The position numbers were made by a program, and so were the translations under genes. DNA of 64,000 nt from Virgisporangium aurantiacum (GTDB lineage Bacteria > Actinomycetota > Actinomycetes > Mycobacteriales > Micromonosporaceae): the NCBI RefSeq assembly GCF_016863635.1, contig NZ_BOPG01000089.1, forward strand, positions 31,159 to 95,158, written 5' to 3'. Below, piece after piece: positions 53,488 through 62,760 of the stretch; positions within the stretch are counted from its first letter, which is position 1, and each line of letters begins with the position of its first letter. Below the pieces are notes generated by a model. The model had not been told where the DNA came from, ran no database searches, and worked only from the letters and a program-made list of their open reading frames with translations.

Positions 53488-54740
53488 TGTACCTGCCGAT
53501 AATGGCATCCGTGCAGGTCATTGGCTCTTCGGGCGCCCGAGCCCGCCGGTGGTTTGGGTCGGGGCGTTGCCCGCTCGCATCGTCACCGATGAGTACGCGA
53601 TGATGCCGCCTCATGCTGCTGCGGCTGGCGTACCTGGGCATCACGAACGCGTTCGCGTTGCTGCGACTGCTGCCCCGCGACGGCCGTGACCAAGACATCG
53701 AGATCCTGTCGTTGCGCCACCAGCTCGCGGTGCTGCAACGCCAACTCGCCGGGCAGCCCGTCCGGTTCGAGCCAGTCGATCGGGCGTGGCTGGCCGCGCT
53801 GCTGCACCCGCTGCCACGCCCCACCCTGCGACGCCTGCGGCTGCTTGTCCAGCCCGACACAATCCTCAAGTGGCACCGTGACCTGCTCGCCCGCCGCCAC
53901 GCCGCAGTTTCACGGCCGCGCCGCCGCGGTCGGCCCCGCACGCTGCGCTCGATCCGGGCCTTGGTACTGCGTCTGGCCAGGGAGAACGGCAACTGGGGAT
54001 ATCGGAGGGTGCACGGCGAACTGCTCACCCTCGGGATCCGCGTCGCCCCGTCGACCGTTTGGGAGATCCTGCGCGAGGCCGGCATTGACCCCGCCCCCGA
54101 CCGGGCCGCCACTACGTGGACGGACTTCCTCCGGTCCCAAGCCGACGCGCTGCTGGCCGCAGACTTTATCGAGACCGTGACGCTGACCGGAGCCCGGATG
54201 TACATCCTCACGGTGATCGAACACGCCAGCCGCCGCATCCGCGTCCTGGGCGCCACAGCCCATCCGACCGCCGCCTGGGTCAGCCAGGCCGCCCGCAACC
54301 TCGTGATGGACCTCGAAGACGCCGGCTGCAAAGCCACGTACCTGATCCGCGACCGAGACGGCAAGTACCCAGGCATATTCGACGCGATCCTGGCCCACGC
54401 CGGCATCACGGTCGTGCTCAGCGGCATCCAGACGCCCCGCATGAACGCGATCATGGAACGTTGGGTGCGGACCTGCCGCCGCGAACTGCTGGACCGCATA
54501 CTCATCTGGAACCAGCGGCAGCTGCTGCATGCGCTGCGGGAATACGAGCGCTTCTACAACCTCCACCGACCACATCAGGGGATCGCGAACGTCCGGCCAC
54601 TGAAACCGCTGCCCGAACCGATCACCGACCCGGACCAAGTTGCCCGGCTGAACATCCAGCGGCGTGACCGCCTCGGTGGCGTCTTTCACGAATACGAGCA
54701 GGCCGCCTGAGCTGCCCGGACGGCATTCTCGGCAGGTACA
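53488..54740 (+). mobile_element. single-gene rve-type IS (third element)
   Basis: A 1.25-kb element with inverted ends: left TGTACCTGCCGATAATGGCA, right (read inward) TGTACCTGCCGAGAATGCCG. The transposase is related in layout to those at 9800 and 18440 but the element is different. It lies between an ATP-grasp gene end and the middle of an AfsR-like gene; no target duplication. Confidence 0.8.
53613..54710 (+). CDS. rve-core transposase (third IS)
   Basis: 365 residues: ILSLRHQLAVLQRQLAGQP near the N-terminus, a winged-helix-like WGYRRVHGELLTLGIRVAPS, then the catalytic core with Asp in AADFIETVTL, Asp in LIRDRDGKYPG and Glu in MNAIMERWVRT. Ends in HEYEQAA, as the other two transposases end in NEYHRAA. 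Appears intact. Confidence 0.85.
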   Translation: MLLRLAYLGITNAFALLRLLPRDGRDQDIEILSLRHQLAVLQRQLAGQPVRFEPVDRAWLAALLHPLPRPTLRRLRLLVQPDTILKWHRDLLARRHAAVSRPRRRGRPRTLRSIRALVLRLARENGNWGYRRVHGELLTLGIRVAPSTVWEILREAGIDPAPDRAATTWTDFLRSQADALLAADFIETVTLTGARMYILTVIEHASRRIRVLGATAHPTAAWVSQAARNLVMDLEDAGCKATYLIRDRDGKYPGIFDAILAHAGITVVLSGIQTPRMNAIMERWVRTCRRELLDRILIWNQRQLLHALREYERFYNLHRPHQGIANVRPLKPLPEPITDPDQVARLNIQRRDRLGGVFHEYEQAA

Positions 54741-56024
54741 ACGCCTTCCACGACCTGATCCGCGCATACGCCACCACCCGCGCCCACGACGAGGACCGCC
54801 CGGCCGAGCGTCGCACCGCACTCACCCGCCTGTTCGACCACTACCTCGCCACCGCCACCATCGCGATGAACGCCCTGTACCCCGCCGAAGCCCACCACCG
54901 GCCCGCGATCCCCCCGGCCGGCGCCCCCATCCCGGACCTGACCGATCCGGACACCGCGCGGGGATGGTTGGACACCGAACGGTCCACCCTGGTCACGGTC
55001 GCCGTCCACACCGCCACCCACGGCTGGCGCAGCTACACCACCCGACTCTCCCGCACCCTGTTCCGCTACCTCGAAGGCGGCCACTACACCGCTGCCGTGA
55101 CCGTCCACGGCCACGCCAGCAACGCCGCCCGCCACGACGGTGACACGATTGCCCAGGCCCACGCGTTGACGAACCTCGGCGTTGCCTACTGGCGATTGGG
55201 TCAGCACCAACCTGCCGCCGAGCACTTCCAGCAGGCCCTGGACCTGTTCCGTCAGGCCGGTGACCCGGCCGGCCAAGCCCGTACCTTGAACAATCTCGGC
55301 ACCATCGAGGAGCAGTCCGGCCATTACCGGTCAGCCACCGACCGTTATGCGCTCGCCCTTAACCTGTACCGGAGGACCGGCGACCGGACCGGCGAGGCTC
55401 GCGCGCTGGCGAACCTTGGCAACATCGAGCAACGACTGGGCCAGCACCAGGCGGCGGCTGACCACTACGAGTAGGCCCTGAGCCTGAACCGCCAGGCCGG
55501 CGACGAGACCGGCGAAGCGTACACGTTGAACAATCTTGGCGAGGCGGAGTTGCGGTCGAGCCCGTACGGTCCGGCCGGCGATCATCTACAGCACGCGCTG
55601 ATCCTGTTCCGGCACCTCGGAAACCGCACCGGCGAAGCCTGGGCCTTGGACAGCCTCGGCGCCCTTTACACCCGCCTCGGCCAGCCCGGCCGGGCCACCG
55701 AACACCATCAGCAGGCCCTGACCATCTTCCGCGAGACCGGCGACCGGTTCGGCGAAGCCTGGGCGCTCAACGGCCTCGGCGAGGCCGCCCACACCGCCGG
55801 CCGCGTCGCCGACGCCCTCACCCACCACACCGCCGCCGCCGACAACGGCGACCGGGACGAGCGGGCCCGCGCCCACACCGGCCTCGGCCACGCCCACCAC
55901 ACCCTCGGCAACCACACTCTCGCCCGCCATCACTACCAGCACGCCCTGGCCCTCTACACAGACCTTGACCTGCCCGAAGCCGACCGAATTCGAACCCTCC
56001 TCGCCGCCCTTGACAACAGCGGCG
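54741..56024 (+). pseudogene. AfsR/SARP-type regulator, C-terminal TPR part, with nonsense codon
   Basis: AFHDLIRAYATTRA and RLFDHYLATATIAMNALYPAE are the typical link after the NB-ARC domain of AfsR-like regulators; then follow about eight TPR units (ALTNLGVAYWRLGQHQPAAE, TLNNLGTIEEQSGHYRSA and so on). The N-terminal DNA-binding and NTPase domains are lost at the IS boundary. TAG at 55472-55474 interrupts the frame where CAG (Gln of HYEQAL) is expected. The normal end is also missing: at ~56024 the sequence passes into an antisense permease fragment. Confidence 0.75.
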
Positions 56025-56422
56025 CAGAACGGCGCGAGCACCACGCCGACGAGTGCGTAGACCGCAGCGACGAGCAGGTTCGCCGCGGCGTACACCGGCC
56101 ATTGCCGGGGCTCGAACACGAAAGCGGTGGCGGCCAGGGAGACGACGGTGACGAGGCCTGCGGACAGGCCGATCAGGCCGAGCCGGGCGGTGAGCAGGAC
56201 AGGCACCCGCAGCCCGGCCAGGATCAGGCGGCGGTCGGCGGCGCGGGCGTCCAGCACGGCGAATAGACCGGTGAGGGCGGCCATGGCCCCGATCGCGATC
56301 GGGGCCATGGTGCCGCCGTGGGTGTCGCGCATCGACAGGTGCTCGGTCAGTTCCCGGCCGCCATCGCTGAGCTGCAGGGTTAGATCGGTGTCGGGGGTGA
56401 CGGCGACGGCGCCGAGGATGAA
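56025..56422 (-). pseudogene. ABC-2 type permease fragment
   Basis: On the minus strand TPDTDLTLQLSDGGRELTEH, GTMAPIAIGAMAALTGLFAV, ADRRLILAGLRVPVLLTARL and EPRQWPVYAAANLLVAAVYA look like the middle of an ABC-2 permease with four hydrophobic helices. Both ends are missing: one passes into the AfsR-like scrap and the other into a GH16 scrap. The open frame extends but only as antisense sequence. Confidence 0.55.
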
Positions 56423-56427
56423 CCCAC

Positions 56428-56517
56428 CACGTCGGCGGCTGGCTCGGCAACCCCGACCCCAGCACGGTGCTGCCGGCCGACTTCGTCGTCGACTACGTGC
56501 GCGTCTATCAGCGCTGA
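56428..56517 (+). pseudogene. glycoside hydrolase family 16 C-terminal scrap
   Basis: Reads HVGGWLGNPDPSTVLPADFV then VDYVRVYQR and stop. The ending VDYVRVYQ is diagnostic for GH16 beta-glucanases. Only ~29 codons remain. Confidence 0.6.
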
Positions 56518-56535
56518 CTTCGGAAGATCGCACCC

Positions 56536-56582
56536 GGAGGAGCCGGACAGCGCCCTTGCGGGTCATGGCGACCGGCTCCTCC
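56536..56582 (+). terminator. terminator-like stem-loop after the GH16 scrap
   Basis: Perfect 11-bp inverted repeat GGAGGAGCCGG / CCGGCTCCTCC with a 25-nt loop, 19 nt after the GH16 stop. No U-tract. Probably the original terminator of the GH16 gene. Confidence 0.5.
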
Positions 56583-57370
56583 ACGGCGATACGACACCAG
56601 CCGACATTCCGTCTCGACCTCGGCCGCCAAGCGGCGCCCGACCATCACAGCGCACCTCAACAGCGGTGTCGCAGGGAACCCGGATCACGGCATCTCGATG
56701 GCAGAAACTCGGGCGTGTTCAGGTGGTCCCCTTCACCGGCGCGGTCTCGGCCGGTCGCCCGATGCGGACCCCGGCGTAAACTTTGTGAATGGATTCCACG
56801 CTCGCGGTAGCGATTGTCGGGATCGTAGGGACCTTGGCCGCCACGATTCTCACGCAATGGATGATCGGCCGCCGGAACCGACCAGGACCGTGGTCTGCTC
56901 GGCCAACGTTTCCGGGAGGTAAAAGAATGGGAACTTCCTCGCCGTTGAGACGTCCCCGGGCGGCACTGGAAACGGTAGAGCTTGACCAGCATTGACGCGA
57001 ATAGTGACTCATGACACGCCGGGGTCGGAAACATCGCCGCGCTCCGGTAAATCCAATGTTCATCATCATCGTCGGCGGGCGGTTCATCAGATCGGCAAAC
57101 GGCAGGTGAAGAGCTTGACAATGAGATGGTGGGGTACGTTGACCGCGGTCCGCGCCGCCGGATCTTCATCATGGCAGACATTGTTTCAAATTCGGATCTT
57201 GCGCCATCCGAAAACTCGCGCCGTTTGTGGAGGGGGGCGTGGCCGCGAGAGTAGATTGGCGCGGCGGTGCCGATTGGAGCGCTGGTCGTCGAGCCCTGGA
57301 AGCAAGGTAACTGGAGCATGACCTCACTTCGTATGGTGCCTTCTTTTTCGAGTCGGCCGCGGGCGGCCGG
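56583..57370. other. gene-poor region before the LacI gene
   Basis: The only protein-like stretch is a plus-strand frame at 56789-56995 starting MDSTLAVAIVGIVGTLAATI, one membrane helix followed by a basic turn as in small membrane-anchored actinomycete proteins; it loses character after ~32 residues and may be truncated. The rest shows nothing, apart from the leader of the LacI gene. Confidence 0.4.
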
Positions 57371-58390
57371 ATGATGGCGGCGGCGCGGCACGCGAGCCGG
57401 CCGACCCTCGAGGATTTGGCCAGCCACGCGGGAGTGTCCCGGGCGACGGCGTCACGGGTCGTGAACGGCTCGGTGAAGGTCACCGCCGAGATGCGGGAGG
57501 CCGTGCTGCGAGCCATCGACGACCTGGGGTACGTGCCCAACCCGGCGGCACGCAGCCTCGTCACACAGCGGTCGGACTCGTACGCTCTCGTGCTGACCGA
57601 ATCAGCCGACCGGACCTTCTCCGACAGCACCTTCTTCCCGACCCTGGTCCAAGGCGTGAGCCAGGAGTTGGACGCCGCGGGCAAGGAGCTGACACTGGAA
57701 GTCATGAATTCGCGGCACAGCGTCGAGCGCGTCCGCCGCCGCGCCGCAGCGGGACACGTCGACGGCGTGGTGGTGGCCTCCGCGTCGGGCGCCGACCCGG
57801 TGATTCGTACGTTGGCCGGCACCGGTGTGCCGGTGGTGACCAACGGGCGTCCGAGCGGCGGCAGGCCCGTCCCTTATGTCGACGCCGCTAACGCGGACGG
57901 TGCGCGGCTCGCCGTGCGCCGACTGGTGGAGTCGGGCCGGCAGCGGGTGGCCACCATCGCGGGCTCTCCGCGCAGCGCCGGCGGCGTCGACCGGCTGGCC
58001 GGCTACCGCGTCGAGGTGACCGGCAGCGGGCGCGAGCCCATCGTGGCGCTCGGTGACTTCAGCCGGGAGTCGGGCGCGGCGGCGATGTTCCAGCTTCTCG
58101 CCGACGCCCCGGACGTCGACGCGGTCTTCGTGGCGTCCGACCTGATGGCCAACGGCGCCCTGCAGGCCCTGCGGCGTAGCGGCCGGCGGGTGCCCGACGA
58201 CGTCGCGGTCATCGGCTTCGACGACACGGCAGCCGCCTGGTACGCCGAGCCCGCGCTCACCACGGTGCGCCAGCCCATCCGGGACATCGGCCGTACGATG
58301 GCCCGGCAAGTGCTCCGCCTGGCCGGCGGCGACACCATCGAGCCGTCCGTCGTCCTCGAAACGGAGCTGGTGGTCCGCGAGTCGGCCTGA
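57371..58390 (+). CDS. LacI family transcriptional regulator
   Basis: 339 residues. The N-terminal LacI helix-turn-helix with hinge is clear: TLEDLASHAGVSRATASRVV and LGYVPNPAARSLVTQRS. The sugar-binding domain has GVDGVVVASASG-like strands and the end DVAVIGFDDTAAAWYAEPAL then TTVRQPIRDIG. It should repress sugar genes, but its natural neighbours are gone: upstream is scrap and downstream a degraded frame. A GH16 scrap upstream hints at a glucan-use locus (inference). Confidence 0.9.
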   Translation: MMAAARHASRPTLEDLASHAGVSRATASRVVNGSVKVTAEMREAVLRAIDDLGYVPNPAARSLVTQRSDSYALVLTESADRTFSDSTFFPTLVQGVSQELDAAGKELTLEVMNSRHSVERVRRRAAAGHVDGVVVASASGADPVIRTLAGTGVPVVTNGRPSGGRPVPYVDAANADGARLAVRRLVESGRQRVATIAGSPRSAGGVDRLAGYRVEVTGSGREPIVALGDFSRESGAAAMFQLLADAPDVDAVFVASDLMANGALQALRRSGRRVPDDVAVIGFDDTAAAWYAEPALTTVRQPIRDIGRTMARQVLRLAGGDTIEPSVVLETELVVRESA

Positions 58391-59078
58391 CGCCGACGCT
58401 ACGCAGCCGATGCCCGTCCAGCCGTCGCCGCCATCCGGGAACGACCGACCGGCGAAGTGGTGGCCGTCGTGGTCGTCGTCGTGACCGCGGCGACCACGAT
58501 TTGGGGGCTGACCCGAAGCGGCGGAACCCGTCCGGAGGAGCCGGTACTGGACCCGACGGTGAAGAAGGCACCGTTCCAGGGCTCGCTGCGGAAGTGGACC
58601 TCGGTGACCGCACGGCCCGGCCGTCGAGTTGTTCGGCGCCGAGTCCTCGTTCGGCCGGCCCGACTTCCTCCTCGACGTCACGTGGCCAAGGGGCGCCTGA
58701 GCAAACTCGAGGTGCGGTCACGCACGCCGACGCGGACGAGCCCGGGCCTCCTCTGGCGTCCTAGCCGAGCCCGTCGATGAGTTGGGCGAACCGGTTGTCG
58801 ATTCGCGCCTGGTGGCCGTACGCGGCGTCGAGGACAGCATGTGGGTTTGATGCTGCGTCTGGGTCAAGCCGGCTCGTTGCGCAGTGGTACACAGACAGCC
58901 GGCTCGAAGAAGTGAGTACCCAGACCGACCGCGCGGCCAGGCTGACCACAGTGGACAAGCTGCGGGCGGCCCACCATGCGGGTGTCGACGTGTTCTGCGG
59001 CCACGATCCCGTCGAACGAGGGACGGACGAGCACGCGTGTGGAGCCACCGCCGACGGCTCGATGCGCCGCACCGCCCT
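58391..59078. other. degraded coding DNA without an intact gene
   Basis: From ~58459 a plus-strand frame begins with a membrane helix (VVAVVVVVVTAATTIWGLTR) and KKAPFQGSL, then the sense passes through two frame changes to VELFGAESSFGRPDFLLDV before a stop near 58700, so it looks like a broken membrane-anchored protein. On the minus strand (58761-58830) DAAYGHQARIDNRFAQLIDG reads like a C-terminus of unknown kind. Confidence 0.35.
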
Positions 59079-60365
59079 TCACACCGGTTGCGGTGCCGTG
59101 ACGCGGTCGATCCGGAGGAGGGCGTCAAACCAGTCGGCGGGGCCGGCGCCGGACATGTGGTAGGCGGAGTCGGCGAGCGGGTCGTATGCGGGACCGATCG
59201 CCCGCATGCGGGCGGGCGTGTGCAGCCACCGCCGCACGGCAGGGGGCGCGTCGGCGCGGAGGTCGACAAGGTACGGGTCGGGTGAGTCGAGGGTGAACGC
59301 CGCGTCGGCGAACGACGCGGATGGCGGCGGCACGGTGTACTGGGCCGGCGGAAAGCCGGTACGGATGACGCCGGTCCGGAAACCGGCACCGACCGGGAGG
59401 TATCCGTGCCCGTACCGGGTCCGGAGCAGGCCGCCGGCGGTGTGCTGGGTGGCGGCGGGGAACGGCGGGTAGGAGATGGTCAGCGGCCGTCCGACGGCGA
59501 TGTGGACATTGGACGCCCAGTAGGCGATCCGGTTACCGGTGTGCCGCCGCCAGAACGCCACCGTCTGCGCCATAGCGCGGTCGCGGATCGCGACCTCGCC
59601 GCTTGCGTGGTACTCGTAGAAGCCGAGGATGGCCCGGGAGTGCTGCAGCGCCAGGGCGGCTGCGCGGTCGCCCGGCAGGTCCGCGACGAGGTGCAGCGCT
59701 CGGCGGGCGTGGTCGAGGAATGGTTGCTTGTCCGGCTGGCTCCGGTAGTACGCGATGTGCGCGGTGATGTCGTCCGGCGGTCGGATCACGGCGTAGTGCC
59801 GGCCGAGTTCCGCGAGTCGTCCGGGTGCGTACCGCCTCACGTGCTCCGTGACCGCGTCGTAGGCCAGGGCGCGGACGGCGACCACGTCGGCGCCGAGGAA
59901 GGCGACCGGGTCGTTCGGATGCGCCACGTTGAAGGCGCGCATCCAGCGGATCAGATCCAGCATCTCGACGGTGCGCCACGGCAGGCCGGCGTCGGGCAGA
60001 AGGGCGCGCGGATCCCCGTCACCGTGCCGCACATAGCGGTCGATCTGGATGCCCATGGTCCAGTCCTCCTCCAGCGCGATCGCGCGGAAGCCGCGTTTCT
60101 CGACGAGATGGCGGACCAGGTCGTGGTTGAGCACCAGATGCTCGTGGGCGCCGTTGGTCGACTCGCCGAGGCCGACGACGACGGCGTTCCGCAGCATGGC
60201 GTCGATGGATCGGCCGGTGACCGGGCGGGCGTTGCGCTCGATCCACGCGGAGACCTGCCGGTCGGCCGGAACGGCGGCGCCGGCCGCGCCGGTCCAGGCC
60301 CCGGTGAGGGCGCCGGCGGTGGCGGCGGTGGCCCGCAGGACTGTGCGTCGTGAGGGGGTTGGCAT
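59079..60365 (-). CDS. erythromycin esterase family protein, exported
   Basis: 428 residues. The N-terminus SRRTVLRATAATAGALTGA is a probable Tat signal with twin Arg and an Ala-rich stretch, so the protein is exported. The esterase-family motifs are VVGLGESTNGAHEHLV (catalytic Glu/His region), ALEEDWTMG, YHASGEVAIRDRAMA and WASNVHIA. Known members (EreA/EreB) open the macrolide lactone, but many homologues, such as succinoglycan-biosynthesis-like proteins, have other roles. It lies 3 nt from the SDR stop, in an operon with an SDR and a membrane protein. Confidence 0.85.
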   Translation of the reverse strand: MPTPSRRTVLRATAATAGALTGAWTGAAGAAVPADRQVSAWIERNARPVTGRSIDAMLRNAVVVGLGESTNGAHEHLVLNHDLVRHLVEKRGFRAIALEEDWTMGIQIDRYVRHGDGDPRALLPDAGLPWRTVEMLDLIRWMRAFNVAHPNDPVAFLGADVVAVRALAYDAVTEHVRRYAPGRLAELGRHYAVIRPPDDITAHIAYYRSQPDKQPFLDHARRALHLVADLPGDRAAALALQHSRAILGFYEYHASGEVAIRDRAMAQTVAFWRRHTGNRIAYWASNVHIAVGRPLTISYPPFPAATQHTAGGLLRTRYGHGYLPVGAGFRTGVIRTGFPPAQYTVPPPSASFADAAFTLDSPDPYLVDLRADAPPAVRRWLHTPARMRAIGPAYDPLADSAYHMSGAGPADWFDALLRIDRVTAPQPV

Positions 60366-60368
60366 GGG

Positions 60369-61184
60369 TCACTCCTTGATGGTGGTTGCGGCGGCGGCGG
60401 CGTACTGCCAGGCGCGGTCCTGGAGGTGTGGATCGCGGAGCCGGTCAGGCAGCGTTTGCGCGGTGCCGTTGCTTTCGTAGAACCGGCCGGTGCCGTCGGG
60501 CGTCAGCGCGAGCCGGGTCGGTGTCCGGGCTGCTTTCTCCGGCGACGCCCGGCGTTGGACGGCGCGGACCAGCGGCCAGATCCACCGCCACGCGGGGACG
60601 GCCCGGGGCGTGAGCGCCTGAACGCCGGGTGTCCACGCCATCCCCGGGTTGACCGCGTTGACGGTGACCGTGCCGTCGAGTTGCCGGGCCAGGCTCATGG
60701 TGGCGAGGAGGCTCAGTAGTTTGGCGTGGGCGTACGCGGCGACGGCCGTGTACCGGGCCGGGGCGGCGAACGGGTCGCCGCGGTGCATGCCGAAGGCGCT
60801 GGAGACCACCTGGACCACCCGCGACCGCGGGGACAGGAGGGGCAGCAGGGCCCGGGTCAACGCGATCGGACCGAGGTAGTTGAGCGCGAGCGTCGCCTCG
60901 TGCCCTTCGCGGGTGACGGTCCGCTGTGCGAACGCTCCACCACCGACGTTGTTCACCAGGACGTCGACGGATGCGACCCGTTCGCCGATCCGGTAGGCCA
61001 GGTCGAGGTTGCCCGCGATGGTCGAGTGGTCGGCCGGCAGGAACGTGACGTCGAGGTCGGTGGCGGTGGCCTGCCCGCGGGTGCGGTCGCGGCCGGTGAC
61101 GAGAACGCTCGCTCCGGCGTCGCGGAGTTTGGCCGTTATCTCCCGCCCGATGCCGCCGGTGCCGCCGGTGACGAGGGCGATCAC
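60369..61184 (-). CDS. SDR family NAD(P)-dependent oxidoreductase
   Basis: 271 residues from GTG 61184, which overlaps the stop of the membrane protein (GTGA). IALVTGGTGGIGREITAKL, LVNNVGGGAFAQRTV, VVQVVSSAFGMHRGD and YAHAKLLSLL follow the WW-oxidoreductase/retinol-dehydrogenase-like SDR group; the C-terminal part FYESNG is typical for it. The substrate is unknown. Confidence 0.85.
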   Translation of the reverse strand: MIALVTGGTGGIGREITAKLRDAGASVLVTGRDRTRGQATATDLDVTFLPADHSTIAGNLDLAYRIGERVASVDVLVNNVGGGAFAQRTVTREGHEATLALNYLGPIALTRALLPLLSPRSRVVQVVSSAFGMHRGDPFAAPARYTAVAAYAHAKLLSLLATMSLARQLDGTVTVNAVNPGMAWTPGVQALTPRAVPAWRWIWPLVRAVQRRASPEKAARTPTRLALTPDGTGRFYESNGTAQTLPDRLRDPHLQDRAWQYAAAAATTIKE

Positions 61185-61846
61185 GCCGTCCTCACGGCGG
61201 CCGGATCGGCGGTGCGCGGACGGGTGGTGGGTAGGAGCAGGCTCACCGCGACCAGCCAGGCGATGCCGCCGAAGCGGGCGACCGGCAGGGTCGGCGCGGC
61301 GTCGAGGGTCAGCAGGGTGAGTGTGGAGAGCTCGGCGATCACCGCGAGGACCAGGCCGGTGACAGCGGCCGGCCGCCGGATGCGCAGCAGCAGCATCGGC
61401 ACGCTGACGCCGGCCAGCAGCAGCCCGAAGAACGCGATATGTCCGGGTCCGCCGGTGGCGAAGGTCAGGTCGCGCAGCACGGTGGCGAGGGCATCGTCGG
61501 CGGGACCGCGTGCGGCGACCCACCCGACAAGACCGGACAGCGCCAGGAACGCCGATGCGAGGAGGCCACCGGCGAGGGCGATCGCCGACCCGGGCGCCGT
61601 CGTTCCCAGCACCTGAAGGCGCCGGAAGGCGACCGCGGCCCAGATCGCAAGCGACACCGCGGCGCCGAGAGTCAGGAACGCCGACACACGCATGGAGGTG
61701 GCGTGCTCCTGCACATAGGTGAGCACATCGGCCGCCGGTGCGGTCGGCCGGGGAACGCCCGCGGCCATGGCGATTGACGCGATGGTCAGGACGGTGAACG
61801 CGGCGCCGGGGACGATCAGCGGCGGGCCGGATCGGGACGTGGACAT
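61181..61846 (-). CDS. DUF4386-like integral membrane protein
   Basis: 221 residues from ATG 61846 with GAAGGAG in front. Six or so hydrophobic helices (LIVPGAAFTVLTIASIAMA, VSAFLTLGAAVSLAIWAAVA, IALAGGLLASAFLALSG, AVTGLVLAVIAELSTL, IAWLVAVSLLL). It resembles the DUF4386-type membrane proteins often found with MarR or TetR regulators. Divergent from a MarR gene with a palindrome between. Confidence 0.65.
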   Translation of the reverse strand: MSTSRSGPPLIVPGAAFTVLTIASIAMAAGVPRPTAPAADVLTYVQEHATSMRVSAFLTLGAAVSLAIWAAVAFRRLQVLGTTAPGSAIALAGGLLASAFLALSGLVGWVAARGPADDALATVLRDLTFATGGPGHIAFFGLLLAGVSVPMLLLRIRRPAAVTGLVLAVIAELSTLTLLTLDAAPTLPVARFGGIAWLVAVSLLLPTTRPRTADPAAVRTA

Positions 61847-61867
61847 GGCTTCTCCTTCATGCACGGA

Positions 61868-61882
61868 TGTATACCATATACA
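61868..61882. promoter_or_regulatory. palindromic operator, probably for MarR
   Basis: TGTATACCATATACA is a perfect 15-bp inverted repeat (TGTATA-CCA-TATACA), followed at 61884-61891 by ATGTACAT. It lies in the 71-nt gap between the divergent membrane-protein and MarR genes, and is AT-rich in a GC-rich genome. Likely site of MarR self-control. Confidence 0.6.
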
Positions 61883-61917
61883 GATGTACATCATCTTTGC
61901 AATGGTACGATTCGGTC

Positions 61918-62397
61918 GTGCCTGAAGTCGGGAACAGCGAACGGAGCTGGGGCGGAGCGAGCTTTCTGCTCGCCCAGGTCGGCGCGCACGCCGCCGCGCG
62001 GTTCAAGGAGCGCATCGCCGAACTGGACCTCGCCGCGCCCCAGGCGGGGCTGCTGCGGATGATTGCCGTGACCCCCGGACTCAGCCAGCAGGCTTACGCC
62101 ACCCGGCTGGGCACACCACCCAGCCGGTTCGTCACTCTCGTCGACGGCCTCGAGGCCCGCGGCCTGGTCGAGCGCCGCCGCGGAGAGCCCGACCGTCGCC
62201 TGTACGCGTTGCACCTCACCGAGGCCGGTCAGCAGATGATGCGCCGGATCGGCGCCGTCGGGCGGGCCCACGAGAACGCGCTGTGCGAGGCACTCAACGA
62301 CACCGAGCGGGCCCAACTCCGTGACCTGCTTGCCCGCATCGCGGAGCAACAGGAGCTCACCGCCGGCGTCCACCCCGGCTACCGTCCACGGTCGTGA
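61918..62397 (+). CDS. MarR family transcriptional regulator
   Basis: 159 residues from GTG 61918. The winged helix is visible: LSQQAYATRLGTPPSRFVTL, DGLEARGLVERRRGEPDRR and LYALHLTEAGQQMM. It should bind the palindrome in front and control the divergent membrane protein, SDR and esterase operon. Confidence 0.85.
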   Translation: MPEVGNSERSWGGASFLLAQVGAHAAARFKERIAELDLAAPQAGLLRMIAVTPGLSQQAYATRLGTPPSRFVTLVDGLEARGLVERRRGEPDRRLYALHLTEAGQQMMRRIGAVGRAHENALCEALNDTERAQLRDLLARIAEQQELTAGVHPGYRPRS

Positions 62398-62448
62398 TCG
62401 GGCGAGCGTGGTGACCAGCCCGGTCGCGCATCACGTGGCGGTGCTGGC

Positions 62449-62630
62449 GTGCAGGCGGCCGACGACCTGCTCGTGGAGCACGGCATCGCCCGGCTGACCG
62501 TCGAGGCGATCGCGCAACGGGCCGGCGTCGCCAAGCAGACCATCTACCGCTGGTGGCCCTCGAAGACCGACCTACAGCTCGACGCGTTCCTCACCGATGC
62601 CGCCGAAGAACTCACCCCGGCCTCCGACGC
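62449..62630 (+). pseudogene. TetR-type regulator, N-terminal scrap
   Basis: AADDLLVEHGIARLTVEAIA, QRAGVAKQTIYRWWPSKTDL and the following helix are a TetR helix-turn-helix. The sense ends around residue 60 where the DNA becomes part of an antisense histidine kinase scrap. The N-terminal leader also seems damaged. Not functional. Confidence 0.65.
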
Positions 62631-62760
62631 CGGGATTGTCGGTGGCGCGGATGGTGCCGTCGTGCCGGTCGACGATCTTTTTGCAGATGGCCAGTCCGTG
62701 TCCGCTGTAGCGGCGGCGGTGGGCGGTGGACCGGTGGAAGCTGTCGAACACGTGCGGCTG
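62630..62760 (-). pseudogene. histidine kinase ATPase-domain scrap
   Basis: The minus strand reads HVFDSFHRSTAHRRRYSGHG then LAICKKIVDRHDGTIRATDN and PG. This is the G1-G2 end of a histidine kinase HATPase domain (FxxFxR, GxGLAIxKxIVExHGG). About 43 codons remain; neither end continues. Confidence 0.6.
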
